Below the pieces are notes generated by a model, which did no database searches, was not told the DNA's origin, and saw nothing but the letters and a program-made list of their open reading frames with translations. From contig JAITLL010000056.1 of the NCBI GenBank assembly GCA_031277915.1, positions 43,210 to 107,209 of the forward strand: a stretch of 64,000 bases of DNA, given 5' to 3'. This document shows, piece after piece, positions 38,590 to 47,628 of this stretch. The translations under genes and the position numbers were made by a program. Source of the stretch: Acinetobacter sp. (GTDB taxonomy: Bacteria > Pseudomonadota > Gammaproteobacteria > Pseudomonadales > Moraxellaceae). Every line of letters starts with the position of its first letter. The stretch's first letter is position 1.

Positions 38590-38850
38590 GGCATGGCCAA
38601 CTCCTTAAAAATGGAGTCCTACCACCAAATCACCGTCAATTGATTAGGGTGGTAGAACGAAAGAGGGTTGACAGACTGGGATCTATGGGACCCAGCACGC
38701 ACGGGGCGTCCCCCTTCCGTCCTACCGCAAAGAAAGGGGACGCAAGGGTCTAACGTCTTATAGTAGAACTATAATCCGCCATAGATTTACGGTCTGTCAA
38801 AACCGTCTGGCAATGTAGGCCAGCAACGAAATAATAATCGGTGATTTTAA
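38590..38850 (+). ncRNA. candidate structured non-coding RNA, undescribed
   Basis: A block of about 260 bp, clearly richer in G and C than its very AT-rich flanks and without a reading frame, contains nested complementary segments. They are TTGACAGAC 38668-38676 with GTCTGTCAA 38792-38800; ATCTATGG 38681-38688 with CCATAGAT 38779-38786; GACCC 38689-38693 with GGGTC 38746-38750; GCGTCCCC 38706-38713 with GGGGACGC 38736-38743; and hairpin TTATAGT/ACTATAA 38758-38774. Outside this core are hairpins ACTCC/GGAGT (38600-38617), CTACCACC/GGTGGTAG (38619-38655) and CTGGC/GCCAG (38807-38823). AATCACCG 38628-38635 can pair with CGGTGATT 38839-38846. A G-U closing pair favours the plus strand weakly. 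It matches no RNA family I know. Confidence 0.6.
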
Positions 38851-39073
38851 GTACGTCAATTTATTTTAATGAAAAAGTTTAAATATAATAATTTAATTAA
38901 TACTTAAATAATATTATCATTTTATTATATTTATGACTTTTAATTAAATTTAAAATATAAAATTAGGTTACACATATATTTATGTGAATAAAATAGATTG
39001 ATCATTAATTCTAATTTAATAGTTTATATAAATACATCTAAGATGAAGACAATTTAAGTATAAAAAATATCTT

Positions 39074-39176
39074 ATAGAAAGCCCCTACTCCATAAGTTGA
39101 TGGGCGAATATCTCTTACCATGTTTTGAGAGCTTATTTTCTATAGCTTTATTGAATTTATAAACCTCTAAAACATA
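39074..39176. repeat. second cluster of inverted repeats upstream of the trefoil gene
   Basis: GCCC (39081-39084) can pair with GGGC (39102-39105), and ATGTTTT plus AGAG (39120-39131, with one bulged G) pairs with CTCT plus AAAACAT (39165-39175). The block stands out from the AT-rich surroundings and lies about 250 bp past the large structured block. It may be part of the same transcript or a terminator-like element. Significance is uncertain. Confidence 0.4.
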
Positions 39177-39224
39177 GTCTCTGGTCTTTATTAAGTAATT
39201 CTAATAAATACTATTAAATCAATA

Positions 39225-39322
39225 ATTTATACACAAAAACCAACAAAAGCAGTTGGATTTATACACGAAAAATTATGGTATAAATCACACTTCGAAATTT
39301 ACCTAATAACTATAAATTTCGA
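39225..39322 (+). promoter_or_regulatory. repeat-rich upstream region of the trefoil gene
   Basis: ATTTATACAC occurs twice (39225-39234 and 39257-39266), on either side of a CCAAC/GTTGG hairpin. A 10-bp perfect inverted repeat TCGAAATTTA (39292-39301) and TAAATTTCGA (39313-39322) follows, ending 40 bp before the ATG. A good ribosome site AAGGAGC is at the start. The layout suggests an operator or a structured leader. Confidence 0.55.
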
Positions 39323-39362
39323 CTATTACAAAACACTTTCTAATTATAAGGAGCAACTCATC

Positions 39363-40577
39363 ATGGCTAATGGATTCCCAACTGGAAACTTTAGAATCGT
39401 TAACAAAGAAACAGGTGCATGTATCGCAAGCGCATACGGTGGACAAACCCATGGCTTACAAGATGCCGTAACTGCACGTGGTGAAACGGGTAAGTTAGCG
39501 TACTCTCATACAAATGACCGACTATTTACGGTACATGACAAGGTTAAAAACATAGAAGAAGAACTTTGGTATTTTGACAGCCGCGTATATAACGGTGGTC
39601 ATCGAGAAAATAAGCTATACAATAAAGTTAAAGATATCCGTTCTAATTGGGTGCTCGGTGCTCATGTTGAAACAGATGCGATTGCATATAAATTATTTGA
39701 TAAAGACTTAGAGCATTTCCTTAGTCTTTTACCAAAGCAAGATGAAGAGACACTCGCCCACTTAAAAACCAGTGATTGTCTTGATATTGTTCATTTATTA
39801 CAAACATTTATTCTGAGTAACGGTGAAGAAACCATTAAATCGGAGCTTGTTGGTAAACTTGATGAGACTAAGCTGAACGAATATTTAAATGCAGTACTCG
39901 CTCATGAGTCAATTCGTCGCATCGAACACAAGTTCTATGAATATGCTCGCTCTCCTTTGCTAGGTTTAAATATTCCTGGACTTAGCGATTTGCCTAATAG
40001 TCCTTTCGCTCAGCAGAACGAACAACTCTATAAAATTATTCTTGCTTCTGTCCAATTAGATGTTTTGGATCATAAAGATTGGACTTCAGATTCAGAGTTC
40101 CGTTTGTATTTACGTCATGACAATATCAATGCTCTACTAAAAAATATGAAGAAAGAGAGCATTGCGGAGCTTCGTGAAAAAGCATATATAGAATATGCAA
40201 ATACTCAAGACCTCAAAAAAGAAGCCGTAAAAGTCCTTTTAGAGCTTAGAAAAACTCTAGATTTACATACGAATGAAAAAAATATGGATACGGTCAAAAA
40301 GATTTTAAAAGTCAGCTTAAAATCAAATGAGTTTTTTGAACAACTGCAAACAGCATTAAACAGTACCAATGGTAAAGAAATAAAACCAGTTAATTGGCAT
40401 AGCGGCGATATTTTCTTACAAGGGGCTGGTTGCAGCGGTACAACTAATTGGGCATTTGAAGATGGTTATATCTTTGTAGAAGGCCAACCAGATGCAGTAC
40501 TGACACATCTCTGGGGTTCATCTGTAGGTATTAGTCAACGATCTAATGACCCAAAACAGCGCTGGGAATTGAAATAA
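39363..40577 (+). CDS. beta-trefoil (ricin-type lectin-like) protein with long internal insertion
   Basis: The 404-residue protein has no signal peptide. Residues 1 to about 105 look like one or two blades of a ricin-type trefoil (GNFRIVNKETGACIASAYGG, EELWYFDSRVYNGGHRENKL, WVLGAHVETD). The last 65 residues look like the missing blade (DIFLQGAGCSGTTNWAFEDG, ending QRWELK with a QxW-like motif). Between them, at about 105-340, is a mainly helical insertion rich in Leu, Lys and Glu with no recognised domain. Trefoils bind sugars or proteins; the role here is unknown. It is single, with a strong ribosome site and a strong terminator. It could equally be a toxin or a lectin. Confidence 0.62.
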   Translation: MANGFPTGNFRIVNKETGACIASAYGGQTHGLQDAVTARGETGKLAYSHTNDRLFTVHDKVKNIEEELWYFDSRVYNGGHRENKLYNKVKDIRSNWVLGAHVETDAIAYKLFDKDLEHFLSLLPKQDEETLAHLKTSDCLDIVHLLQTFILSNGEETIKSELVGKLDETKLNEYLNAVLAHESIRRIEHKFYEYARSPLLGLNIPGLSDLPNSPFAQQNEQLYKIILASVQLDVLDHKDWTSDSEFRLYLRHDNINALLKNMKKESIAELREKAYIEYANTQDLKKEAVKVLLELRKTLDLHTNEKNMDTVKKILKVSLKSNEFFEQLQTALNSTNGKEIKPVNWHSGDIFLQGAGCSGTTNWAFEDGYIFVEGQPDAVLTHLWGSSVGISQRSNDPKQRWELK

Positions 40578-40657
40578 GCTTAATCTAGGCGCTCTGAACT
40601 TAGATTTAGTCATTAAGACGCTTAAGTGACTCTAAAAGCTCAGTAAGTGTATTTTCA

Positions 40658-40698
40658 ATCATCCAAAGAATTTAAAATCATTCTTTGGATGATTTTTA
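40658..40698 (+). terminator. terminator after the trefoil gene
   Basis: ATCATCCAAAGAAT and ATTCTTTGGATGAT form a perfect 14-bp stem with an 8-base loop and a T-run. Confidence 0.92.
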
Positions 40699-40805
40699 GT
40701 TTTATAGAAATAAATCTGATTATAAAATTGAAATACTTATAAATTTCATATACTTTAAATTGCTTAAAATTCATTCAAAAATAGTAACAATAAGATAGGT
40801 CAAAC

Positions 40806-41429
40806 ATGATTTCTTTAGAGCTGTTTATTACATTTTTAATTACTACAATTATTTTTGCTTATATTCCGGGCCCAGCCATGCTGTATACCGCTGCACAAAC
40901 GCTTTCCCGCGGTAGAAAATCTGGTTTAATGGCAGCATTTGGAATTTTCTTAGGAGGCTGTTTTCATATCATAGCGGCGTCTTTAGGCCTAACAACCATC
41001 TTTCAAATTATTCCAAAACTCTATGATATTATTAAAATTTTAGGGGCGCTGTATTTAGTTTGGTTAGGCATTAAATTAATTAGATCTACTTCTTCCCCTA
41101 CTATTCAGCAAAATGTTGAAAATGGTCAATTATCTTTAAAGCAGAGCATTCTGGTCGAAGTGTTAAACCCTAAAACCGCTATTTTTTATATCGCCTTTTT
41201 ACCTCAATTTATTAATACGTCACTCGATTTACCAGTTTGGTCTCAATTCATTATTTTAGGACTAATTGTGAATTTGATCTTTGTATCTGCCGATGTGGTT
41301 TGTGTGTTTTTAGCCAATTATATTAGCCAAAAATTAACTAAATCGAAGAAGCCCCAAAAGTCTATGTCCGTGATGGGTGGACTCATTTTTATGGGGCTAG
41401 GCGTTTTTCTGGGCTTTAAAAACCAGTAG
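40806..41429 (+). CDS. LysE/RhtB family amino acid exporter
   Basis: The 207-residue protein has six predicted membrane helices and the RhtB/LysE signatures FAYIPGPAMLYTAAQTLSRG, GRKSGLMAAFGIFLGGCFHI and EVLNPKTAIFYIAFLPQFI. Such exporters remove amino acids, homoserine or related metabolites. The substrate is unknown. Its 3' end overlaps the convergent murI gene by 14 bp, with no terminator between them. Confidence 0.9.
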   Translation: MISLELFITFLITTIIFAYIPGPAMLYTAAQTLSRGRKSGLMAAFGIFLGGCFHIIAASLGLTTIFQIIPKLYDIIKILGALYLVWLGIKLIRSTSSPTIQQNVENGQLSLKQSILVEVLNPKTAIFYIAFLPQFINTSLDLPVWSQFIILGLIVNLIFVSADVVCVFLANYISQKLTKSKKPQKSMSVMGGLIFMGLGVFLGFKNQ

Positions 41430-42216
41430 TTTCTACAGGTAAATGCTTACCTAACAAAGAAAAAGTAACGTCAGCGACTGTAATCGGGTCTGAACTGGTC
41501 CAAATGATATGACTCCCCTCATTTGGACTTTCAGAACTTAAATCATATCTCTTTAATTGGCGTATTAAATGTGCTGTAACTGCTTCTGATGGCTCAATAA
41601 TTTGGATATCAGAGCCAACAAGATCCTGAATAATATTTGAAACAAATGGATAGTGTGTACAACCTAGAATAATCGTATCAACCTTTAGTTCTACCAGAGG
41701 GTCTAAGATATTTTTTAAATAGCTTTTAACCTCAGCAGTATGCGCTTTGCCATTTTCAATTTTTTCGGCCAGACCAATACATGGCACTAAAGACACTTTG
41801 ATATCTTGTGCGTAAGTTTCAATTAAACTTTTTAAGTTTTTGCCCTTCACCGTGGTTGCCGTTGCCAAGACAGCAATATGCTTGCTCATAGTCATTGCCA
41901 CAGCAGGTTTTACCGCAGGTTCTATCGCAATAAGTGGCACATTAATTTGCGCTCTAATCGTTTCAATCGCTACAGCCGTCATGGTGTTACAAGCAATCAC
42001 AATCGCTTTGCATTTTCCATGATTAACTAGGTTTGAAATTAAGTGCGTGGTTCGTGAAACAATCCAGTCGCTTTCTCTGTCTCCATAAGGGACATATTTC
42101 GAGTCTGCAAAGTAAATAATATCTTCATTCGGAAGCGCCTGCCGTATATGCTTAAAGAGAGACAGCCCACCTAAACCAGAATCAATCATTCCAATCGGGT
42201 TATTCTTCTGGTTCAT
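41416..42216 (-). CDS. murI: glutamate racemase
   Basis: The 266-residue enzyme makes D-glutamate for peptidoglycan. It starts with IGMIDSGLGGLSLFKHIRQA, and has the first catalytic Cys in AIVIACNTMTAVAIETIRAQ and the second in IILGCTHYPFVSNIIQDLVG. YFADSKYVPYGDR is also typical. Length is normal. It converges with the LysE gene and has a 14-bp overlap with it. Confidence 0.95.
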   Translation of the reverse strand: MNQKNNPIGMIDSGLGGLSLFKHIRQALPNEDIIYFADSKYVPYGDRESDWIVSRTTHLISNLVNHGKCKAIVIACNTMTAVAIETIRAQINVPLIAIEPAVKPAVAMTMSKHIAVLATATTVKGKNLKSLIETYAQDIKVSLVPCIGLAEKIENGKAHTAEVKSYLKNILDPLVELKVDTIILGCTHYPFVSNIIQDLVGSDIQIIEPSEAVTAHLIRQLKRYDLSSESPNEGSHIIWTSSDPITVADVTFSLLGKHLPVETTGF

Positions 42217-42334
42217 TATTTTTCCAATTTCAAATTCTAAAAGAAACTCTATTTTTCATTATTATATTATATTTTTAGTGCCCTTTTAAATCAGGCCTTA
42301 ACTGAAGACCTGACTTAAAATTATATTATTTAAC

Positions 42335-43258
42335 TTATTGATTAAATAAGTATTGATAAACAATATATGCAGCCAGTTTTGCTGTTCTATTGTCTAAATC
42401 AAATTTTGGATTGCACTCAGCAATATCTAAAAGTTTGATCTTGCCAGTCTCTTGAATATGCTTAAAAATTGCCTCAAAAGTGGCTAAATCAATTCCTTTT
42501 ACAGCAGGTGCACTGACTCCGGGTGCAACCGCAGCCGTGAAGACATCTAAATCAATCGTAACGTACAAACAGTCTACTTTTTCAATAAAAGCATCAACCG
42601 CCGCAAGCACGTTTGGTAGGTTAAAAATATTAACCTCATGATCGCGTAAATATGAACAATTTAAAGCATCGGCGGTATCAAACAAAACCTTAGTATTGGC
42701 ATGGTTAGCAACCCCAATACATAAATAATTAAATTGTTTTTGATGCTGTTCTGAAAGCCTTGCTGCCTGTAAAAAAGGTGTTCCAGAGGTAGCATGCTCT
42801 GCTTCACGCAAATCGAAATGGGCATCGAAATTAATAATGCCTATTTTTTTATCTGGCGCATGCGCTTGTACATATTGGAATAGACCGCTAAAGCTACCAA
42901 ATGCAACCTCATGTCCACCACCTAACACAACAGGTTTTAGGCCATGTTGCAGGCTATTTGCAACTTGTTCAGCTAACTCGGCTTGTGCTTGCTCTAAATT
43001 CTCATATTCACAAGTCACTGTACCCAAATCGACAATACTCACTGGGCGATGAATCGGCAAGTTAGCAAGTTGCGTGCGAATTGCATCTGGTGCATCGGCA
43101 GCACCGACGCGGCCTTTGTTACGTTTCACGCCTTCATCAGAGCTAAAACCAATCAGGGCAAATTCAGCATGTTGGGTTGTGTTCACAATATGGTGAATAC
43201 GTTGGTGTGCTTCACCTTCGCCATCATGTCGGCCTTGCCATTTAAATGTGTGATTCAT
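42335..43258 (-). CDS. hutG: formimidoylglutamase
   Basis: I chose the Met at 43258 (307 aa, MNHTFKWQGRHDGEGEAHQR), because longer forms run into hutI. This arginase-fold Mn enzyme hydrolyses N-formimino-glutamate to glutamate and formamide. Metal motifs are GGGHEVAFGSF, INFDAHFDLREAEHATSGTP and VTIDLDVFTAAVAPGVSAPA. It is last in the hut run on minus, 10 bp after hutI. Confidence 0.94.
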   Translation of the reverse strand: MNHTFKWQGRHDGEGEAHQRIHHIVNTTQHAEFALIGFSSDEGVKRNKGRVGAADAPDAIRTQLANLPIHRPVSIVDLGTVTCEYENLEQAQAELAEQVANSLQHGLKPVVLGGGHEVAFGSFSGLFQYVQAHAPDKKIGIINFDAHFDLREAEHATSGTPFLQAARLSEQHQKQFNYLCIGVANHANTKVLFDTADALNCSYLRDHEVNIFNLPNVLAAVDAFIEKVDCLYVTIDLDVFTAAVAPGVSAPAVKGIDLATFEAIFKHIQETGKIKLLDIAECNPKFDLDNRTAKLAAYIVYQYLFNQ

Positions 43259-43268
43259 ATGACACCGT

Positions 43269-44474
43269 TTAAAAAATAACTTCTTGTCCATGCTGAACCA
43301 CTCGCTTAGGCAAATCGCCACCAAGCCAGTAAACAATTTCAGATGGATGTTCAATATCCCAAGCCACAAAGTCAGCGACTTTACCGTGCTCTAAACTACC
43401 GTGTGTTTGCTCTAAACCGAGCGCTTGTGCCGCATGAATGGTGACACCCGCTAATGCTTGCTCAGGCGTTAAACGGAATAACGTACTGCCCATATTCAGC
43501 ATTAAACGTACAGAAAGTGCTGGAGATGTACCCGGGTTTAAATCACTCGACAGTGCAATACGCACACCATGTTTAATGAGGCTTTCAATTGGTGGGTATT
43601 GTGTTTCACGCAATAAATAAAAGGCACCCGGTAGTAATACAGCAACCGTACCTGACTCTGCCATGGCTTTGACATCGTCTTCGGTCATGTACTCTAAATG
43701 GTCAGCCGACAATGCATGATAACGTGCTGCCAAGCTTGAACCACCTAGCGATGAAAGCTGTTCAGCATGAAGCTTAACGGGTAAATTTAAAGACTGTGCT
43801 GTTTTAAAAACACGTTCGACCTGAGCAGGTGAAAATGCCAAATGCTCGCAGAACGCATCTACTGCATCGACTAAACCTTCAGCATGCAATTTAGGCAGCA
43901 TTTCCGTACAGATATGCTCGATATAAGCATCGCTTTGGTCTTTGTACTCTGGTGGTAAAGCATGAGCAGCCAAGCAAGTGCTTTTGACTGTCATTGGTAA
44001 AGCTTCACCAATTTGACGGATCACGCGTAGCATTTTGCGCTCGTTTTCGTAGTTAAGTCCGTAGCCAGACTTAATTTCGATGGTCGTTACACCGTCCTGC
44101 TGCATGCAGCGAATACGTTTTAATGCTGATTTCAGTAATTGTTCTTCGCTGGCTTCACGGGTTGCACGTACTGTACTTGCAATACCGCCACCACTCGCCG
44201 CAATTTCAGCATAACTTACGCCTTCTAAGCGCTTTTCAAACTCAACACTACGGTTGCCACCAAAAACACTATGCGTATGACAGTCGATGAACCCTGGGGT
44301 TACCCAAGCTCCATTTAAGTCAACTGTTTCGGAATAAGTGTCGGCAGGAAGTTGTTGTTGTTTTCCAATCCAATGGATGAGATGCCCTTCGGTAACAATT
44401 GCAGCATCTTCGATATAAGAATATTGCCCATTTTGCATGGTGGCAATATGGCAGTTCTGCCAAAGTTTTTTCAT
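43269..44474 (-). CDS. hutI: imidazolonepropionase
   Basis: I chose the Met at 44474 (401 aa, [20 protein letters not shown]), preceded by GAGGAT. The amidohydrolase opens the imidazolone ring in histidine breakdown. The metal motif is [20 protein letters not shown]; other sites are [32 protein letters not shown] and [12 protein letters not shown]. It lies between hutG and the permease in the hut operon. Confidence 0.95.
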   Translation of the reverse strand: MKKLWQNCHIATMQNGQYSYIEDAAIVTEGHLIHWIGKQQQLPADTYSETVDLNGAWVTPGFIDCHTHSVFGGNRSVEFEKRLEGVSYAEIAASGGGIASTVRATREASEEQLLKSALKRIRCMQQDGVTTIEIKSGYGLNYENERKMLRVIRQIGEALPMTVKSTCLAAHALPPEYKDQSDAYIEHICTEMLPKLHAEGLVDAVDAFCEHLAFSPAQVERVFKTAQSLNLPVKLHAEQLSSLGGSSLAARYHALSADHLEYMTEDDVKAMAESGTVAVLLPGAFYLLRETQYPPIESLIKHGVRIALSSDLNPGTSPALSVRLMLNMGSTLFRLTPEQALAGVTIHAAQALGLEQTHGSLEHGKVADFVAWDIEHPSEIVYWLGGDLPKRVVQHGQEVIF

Positions 44475-44525
44475 TAGCCTATCCTCGAAACTGCCCAACA
44501 GTAAAACCATTGGGCAGTTGATTTG

Positions 44526-45938
44526 TTAGCTTTCCATTTCTATGTTTTGCTGGACAGGCTCACTTTCCTTTCCCAAGCTTTGCTCCGGCTTTACCCAAAT
44601 GCGATACGCAATGGTTAACAGAGCAAGCCAAGCCGCACCTACATAAATTGCAGGACGAGAGTCTGGGAAGTAACCCATCATCACTAAAATGAACACCATA
44701 AACCCGATTGCGAAAGCAGGAGCATATGGCCAGCCAAATACAGGGAAATCAAGTGCCTTAATTTCAGCAGTAGATAATTTACGGCGCATCGCTACTTGCG
44801 AAAGCAAGATCATGAGCCATACCCAAACAGTTGCAAACGTTGCAATTGATGCAATGATGACAAATACATTTTCAGGAATCAGGTAGTTCAACACTACGCC
44901 AATTAACAGTACGCCAGCCATAACCACAACAGTCATCCATGGCACACCATTACGCGATAATTTTTGGAAGATTCGAGGTGCTTGACCACGATTTGCCATA
45001 CCGTACAACATACGGCCCGCACCAAATACATCACTGTTAATTGCTGAAATTGCAGCAGTAACCACCACAACGTTTAGAATATTTGCAGCAGATTTAATGC
45101 CTAAGTTTTCAAAAATTTGTACAAATGGGCTGCCTTGGCTACCAATTTGGTTCCATGGGAAAATCGACATGAGTACAAAAATAGTCAGTACATAGAACAG
45201 TAAAATACGTACTGGAACAGCATTAATTGCTTTTGGTAAAGTCGTTTTCGGGTCTTGTGATTCGCCAGCAGTTAAACCAATAATCTCGATACCGCCAAAA
45301 GCAAACACGACAACAGATAAACATCCAATCAAACCTGCAATACCATGTGGCATGAAACCATCATAAATCCATAGGTTTTGAAGCCCCGGTACAACATTGC
45401 TGTGGTCAACATGGAAGCCATAAAACATAAGGCCTAAACCACCGATAATCATGGCAACAATGGCACTGACTTTGATAATGGAGAGCCAAAATTCGAGTTC
45501 ACCAAAGACTTTTACATGAATGAGGTTAATCGCGCCTAGGAACATGATCAGAGATAAAATCCAGATCCACCGTGGTACATCGGGATACCAGAACCCCATA
45601 TAAATACCAAACGCAGTGACATCGGCAATTGCAACAATCACCATCTCAAAAACATAAGTCCACCCAGTCGTAAAACCAGCCAACGGACCAATGTACTGAG
45701 ATGCATAGTGGCTGAATGAGCCTGAGACAGGGTTATGGACAGCCATTTCACCCAGTGCGCGCATAACGATATAAATTGCAATCCCTGCAACGATATACGC
45801 GAGTAATACTGAAGGCCCTGCCATTTTGATAGCAGTTGCCGAACCATAGAAAAGCCCAGTTCCAATTGCTGAGCCCAATGCCAAGAAACGAATATGGCGG
45901 GTGTTCAAACCCCGCTGTAGTGTGGAGTTTTGTGACAT
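44526..45938 (-). CDS. hutT: histidine/aromatic-type amino acid permease in hut cluster
   Basis: I chose the Met at 45938 (470 aa), which has GGAG upstream. The protein is an APC/AAT-family permease with 12 membrane helices and the signature [20 protein letters not shown], and [20 protein letters not shown]. It is related to ProY/HutT and similar in layout to the permease at 54635-56023 of this window. Location between hutI and hutH makes histidine or urocanate the likely substrate; the symbol is inferred from context. Confidence 0.85.
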   Translation of the reverse strand: MSQNSTLQRGLNTRHIRFLALGSAIGTGLFYGSATAIKMAGPSVLLAYIVAGIAIYIVMRALGEMAVHNPVSGSFSHYASQYIGPLAGFTTGWTYVFEMVIVAIADVTAFGIYMGFWYPDVPRWIWILSLIMFLGAINLIHVKVFGELEFWLSIIKVSAIVAMIIGGLGLMFYGFHVDHSNVVPGLQNLWIYDGFMPHGIAGLIGCLSVVVFAFGGIEIIGLTAGESQDPKTTLPKAINAVPVRILLFYVLTIFVLMSIFPWNQIGSQGSPFVQIFENLGIKSAANILNVVVVTAAISAINSDVFGAGRMLYGMANRGQAPRIFQKLSRNGVPWMTVVVMAGVLLIGVVLNYLIPENVFVIIASIATFATVWVWLMILLSQVAMRRKLSTAEIKALDFPVFGWPYAPAFAIGFMVFILVMMGYFPDSRPAIYVGAAWLALLTIAYRIWVKPEQSLGKESEPVQQNIEMES

Positions 45939-46002
45939 TTTAATCTCCAATCCTTGAGGAAATTTAGTTGGATTCGGCCACTCCATGTGACCGTTTTATC
46001 AA

Positions 46003-47541
46003 TCACACTTCAGATAAACTAGGGAGTAGTTTTGGAATGAGTAACTCGTTTAGGCAACCACTCGCAAGCAATTCACTAGCCTGTTCAATATCAGGAGCAA
46101 AGAAACGATCTTCGCTATAGTAAGGAACTTGATCGCGCAAGATTTTACGAGCTTGTTCAAGTTTAGGCGAGCTTTTTAAACCTTCACGGAAGTCTAAACC
46201 TTGACAAGCGCCTAACCATTCAACAGCTAAAATGCCACGAACGTTGTCAGCCATATACCAAAGACGCTTACCAGCATTAGGAGCCATTGATACATGGTCT
46301 TCCTGATTGGCAGAAGTTGGTAAGCTATCAACACTTGCAGGATGTGCTAGTGCTTTATTATCGCTCGCAAGTGCAGCAGCTGTCACTTGTGCAATCATAA
46401 AGCCTGAATTAACACCACCATTTGCCACTAAGAACGGCGGAAGTTGTGACATGTGGCGGTCCATCATCATCGAAATACGACGTTCAGACAGTGAACCAAT
46501 TTCAGCAATCGCCAATGCTAAATTATCTGCTGCCATTGCAACAGGCTCTGCATGGAAGTTACCGCCTGAAATCACATCACCTTGTTCAGCAAACACCAGC
46601 GGGTTATCCGATACAGCATTTGCTTCAATTTCTAATACTTCAGCCGCCTGACGGATTTGAGTTAAACATGCACCCATCACCTGTGGTTGGCAACGTAAAG
46701 AGTATGGGTCTTGAACTTTGCTACAGTCTTCATGTGAATGTGCAATTTCACTTGAGTCTGTTAATAGGTCGCGATAAGCCGCAGCTACATCAATTTGACC
46801 ACGTTGACCACGTACTTCGTGAATACGCGCATCGAATGGTGCACGTGAACCCAGCATTGCTTCAACGCTTAAGCCACCACACACAGTTGCAGCAGCAAAC
46901 AAGTCTTCAGCTTCAAACAAGCCACGTAAAGCATAAGCGGTTGAAACTTGTGTACCGTTTAAAAGTGCTAAACCTTCTTTAGCAGCTAAAGAAATTGGTT
47001 CTAAACCTGCAACTTTTAAAGCTTCAACTGCTGGTAACCATTCACCCTTATAGCGTGCTTTACCTTCACCAAGTAAAACCAAAGACATGTGTGCAAGTGG
47101 TGCTAAGTCACCTGAAGCGCCTACTGAACCTTTAAGTGGAATGTGCGGGTAAACTTCGGCATTAATTAAAGCCAACAAAGCATCAATCACTTTACGACGA
47201 ATACCAGAGAAACCACGTGCCAAACTGTTTGCTTTCAATAGAATAATTAAGCGAACCATTGAATCATCAAGTGCTTCACCTACACCTGCGGCATGTGAAA
47301 GAACCAATGAACGTTGTAACTTTTCTAAATCTTCAGGCGCAATTTTGGTTGAAGCAAGTAAACCAAAGCCTGTGTTAATACCGTAAGCAGTACGCCCTTC
47401 ATTTACAATCTTCTCAACACAAGCCACGCTCGCATTAATTGCAGATGAAGCACTTTCATCTAATTTTGCTTTAATCGGGTTGAGGTAAGCTTGACGTAAA
47501 TCGGCTAAGGTCAGTTTTCCTGGTTGGATAAGTAATTCCAT
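46003..47541 (-). CDS. hutH: histidine ammonia-lyase
   Basis: The 512-residue enzyme converts histidine to urocanate and ammonia. The self-made MIO cofactor comes from Ala-Ser-Gly in [20 protein letters not shown] (Ser143). Other motifs are [22 protein letters not shown] and [17 protein letters not shown]. Length is normal. It lies between the permease and hutU; a stem in the hutU-hutH gap may modulate expression. Confidence 0.97.
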   Translation of the reverse strand: MELLIQPGKLTLADLRQAYLNPIKAKLDESASSAINASVACVEKIVNEGRTAYGINTGFGLLASTKIAPEDLEKLQRSLVLSHAAGVGEALDDSMVRLIILLKANSLARGFSGIRRKVIDALLALINAEVYPHIPLKGSVGASGDLAPLAHMSLVLLGEGKARYKGEWLPAVEALKVAGLEPISLAAKEGLALLNGTQVSTAYALRGLFEAEDLFAAATVCGGLSVEAMLGSRAPFDARIHEVRGQRGQIDVAAAYRDLLTDSSEIAHSHEDCSKVQDPYSLRCQPQVMGACLTQIRQAAEVLEIEANAVSDNPLVFAEQGDVISGGNFHAEPVAMAADNLALAIAEIGSLSERRISMMMDRHMSQLPPFLVANGGVNSGFMIAQVTAAALASDNKALAHPASVDSLPTSANQEDHVSMAPNAGKRLWYMADNVRGILAVEWLGACQGLDFREGLKSSPKLEQARKILRDQVPYYSEDRFFAPDIEQASELLASGCLNELLIPKLLPSLSEV

Positions 47542-47628
47542 GTTGGCTTCCTAATTTTTTGCACTATATTCTGCTGAGACGGCGCTTTTCACAATTGCAA
47601 AAAGCACCGCTTGTTCTTCCGTGTATTT

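Noticed and set aside
38641-38660. AGGGTGGTAG-like sequence resembling the T-box antiterminator motif
   Set aside because: It is one arm of a local hairpin, lacks the ACCGCG continuation and any terminator or downstream aminoacyl-tRNA gene, and T-boxes are not expected in Acinetobacter.
38748-38754. GTCTAAC, an attC-like R-box core
   Set aside because: There is no matching GTTRRRY partner in the right place and no integron integrase or cassette nearby.
38590-38850. Retron ncRNA (msr-msd)
   Set aside because: No reverse transcriptase gene is present in the window; the downstream protein has no RT motifs.
39120-39175. Minus strand reads GTTTTAGAG-like words resembling Cas9 repeat/tracr sequence
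   Set aside because: There is only a single inverted repeat, no spacer array and no cas gene.
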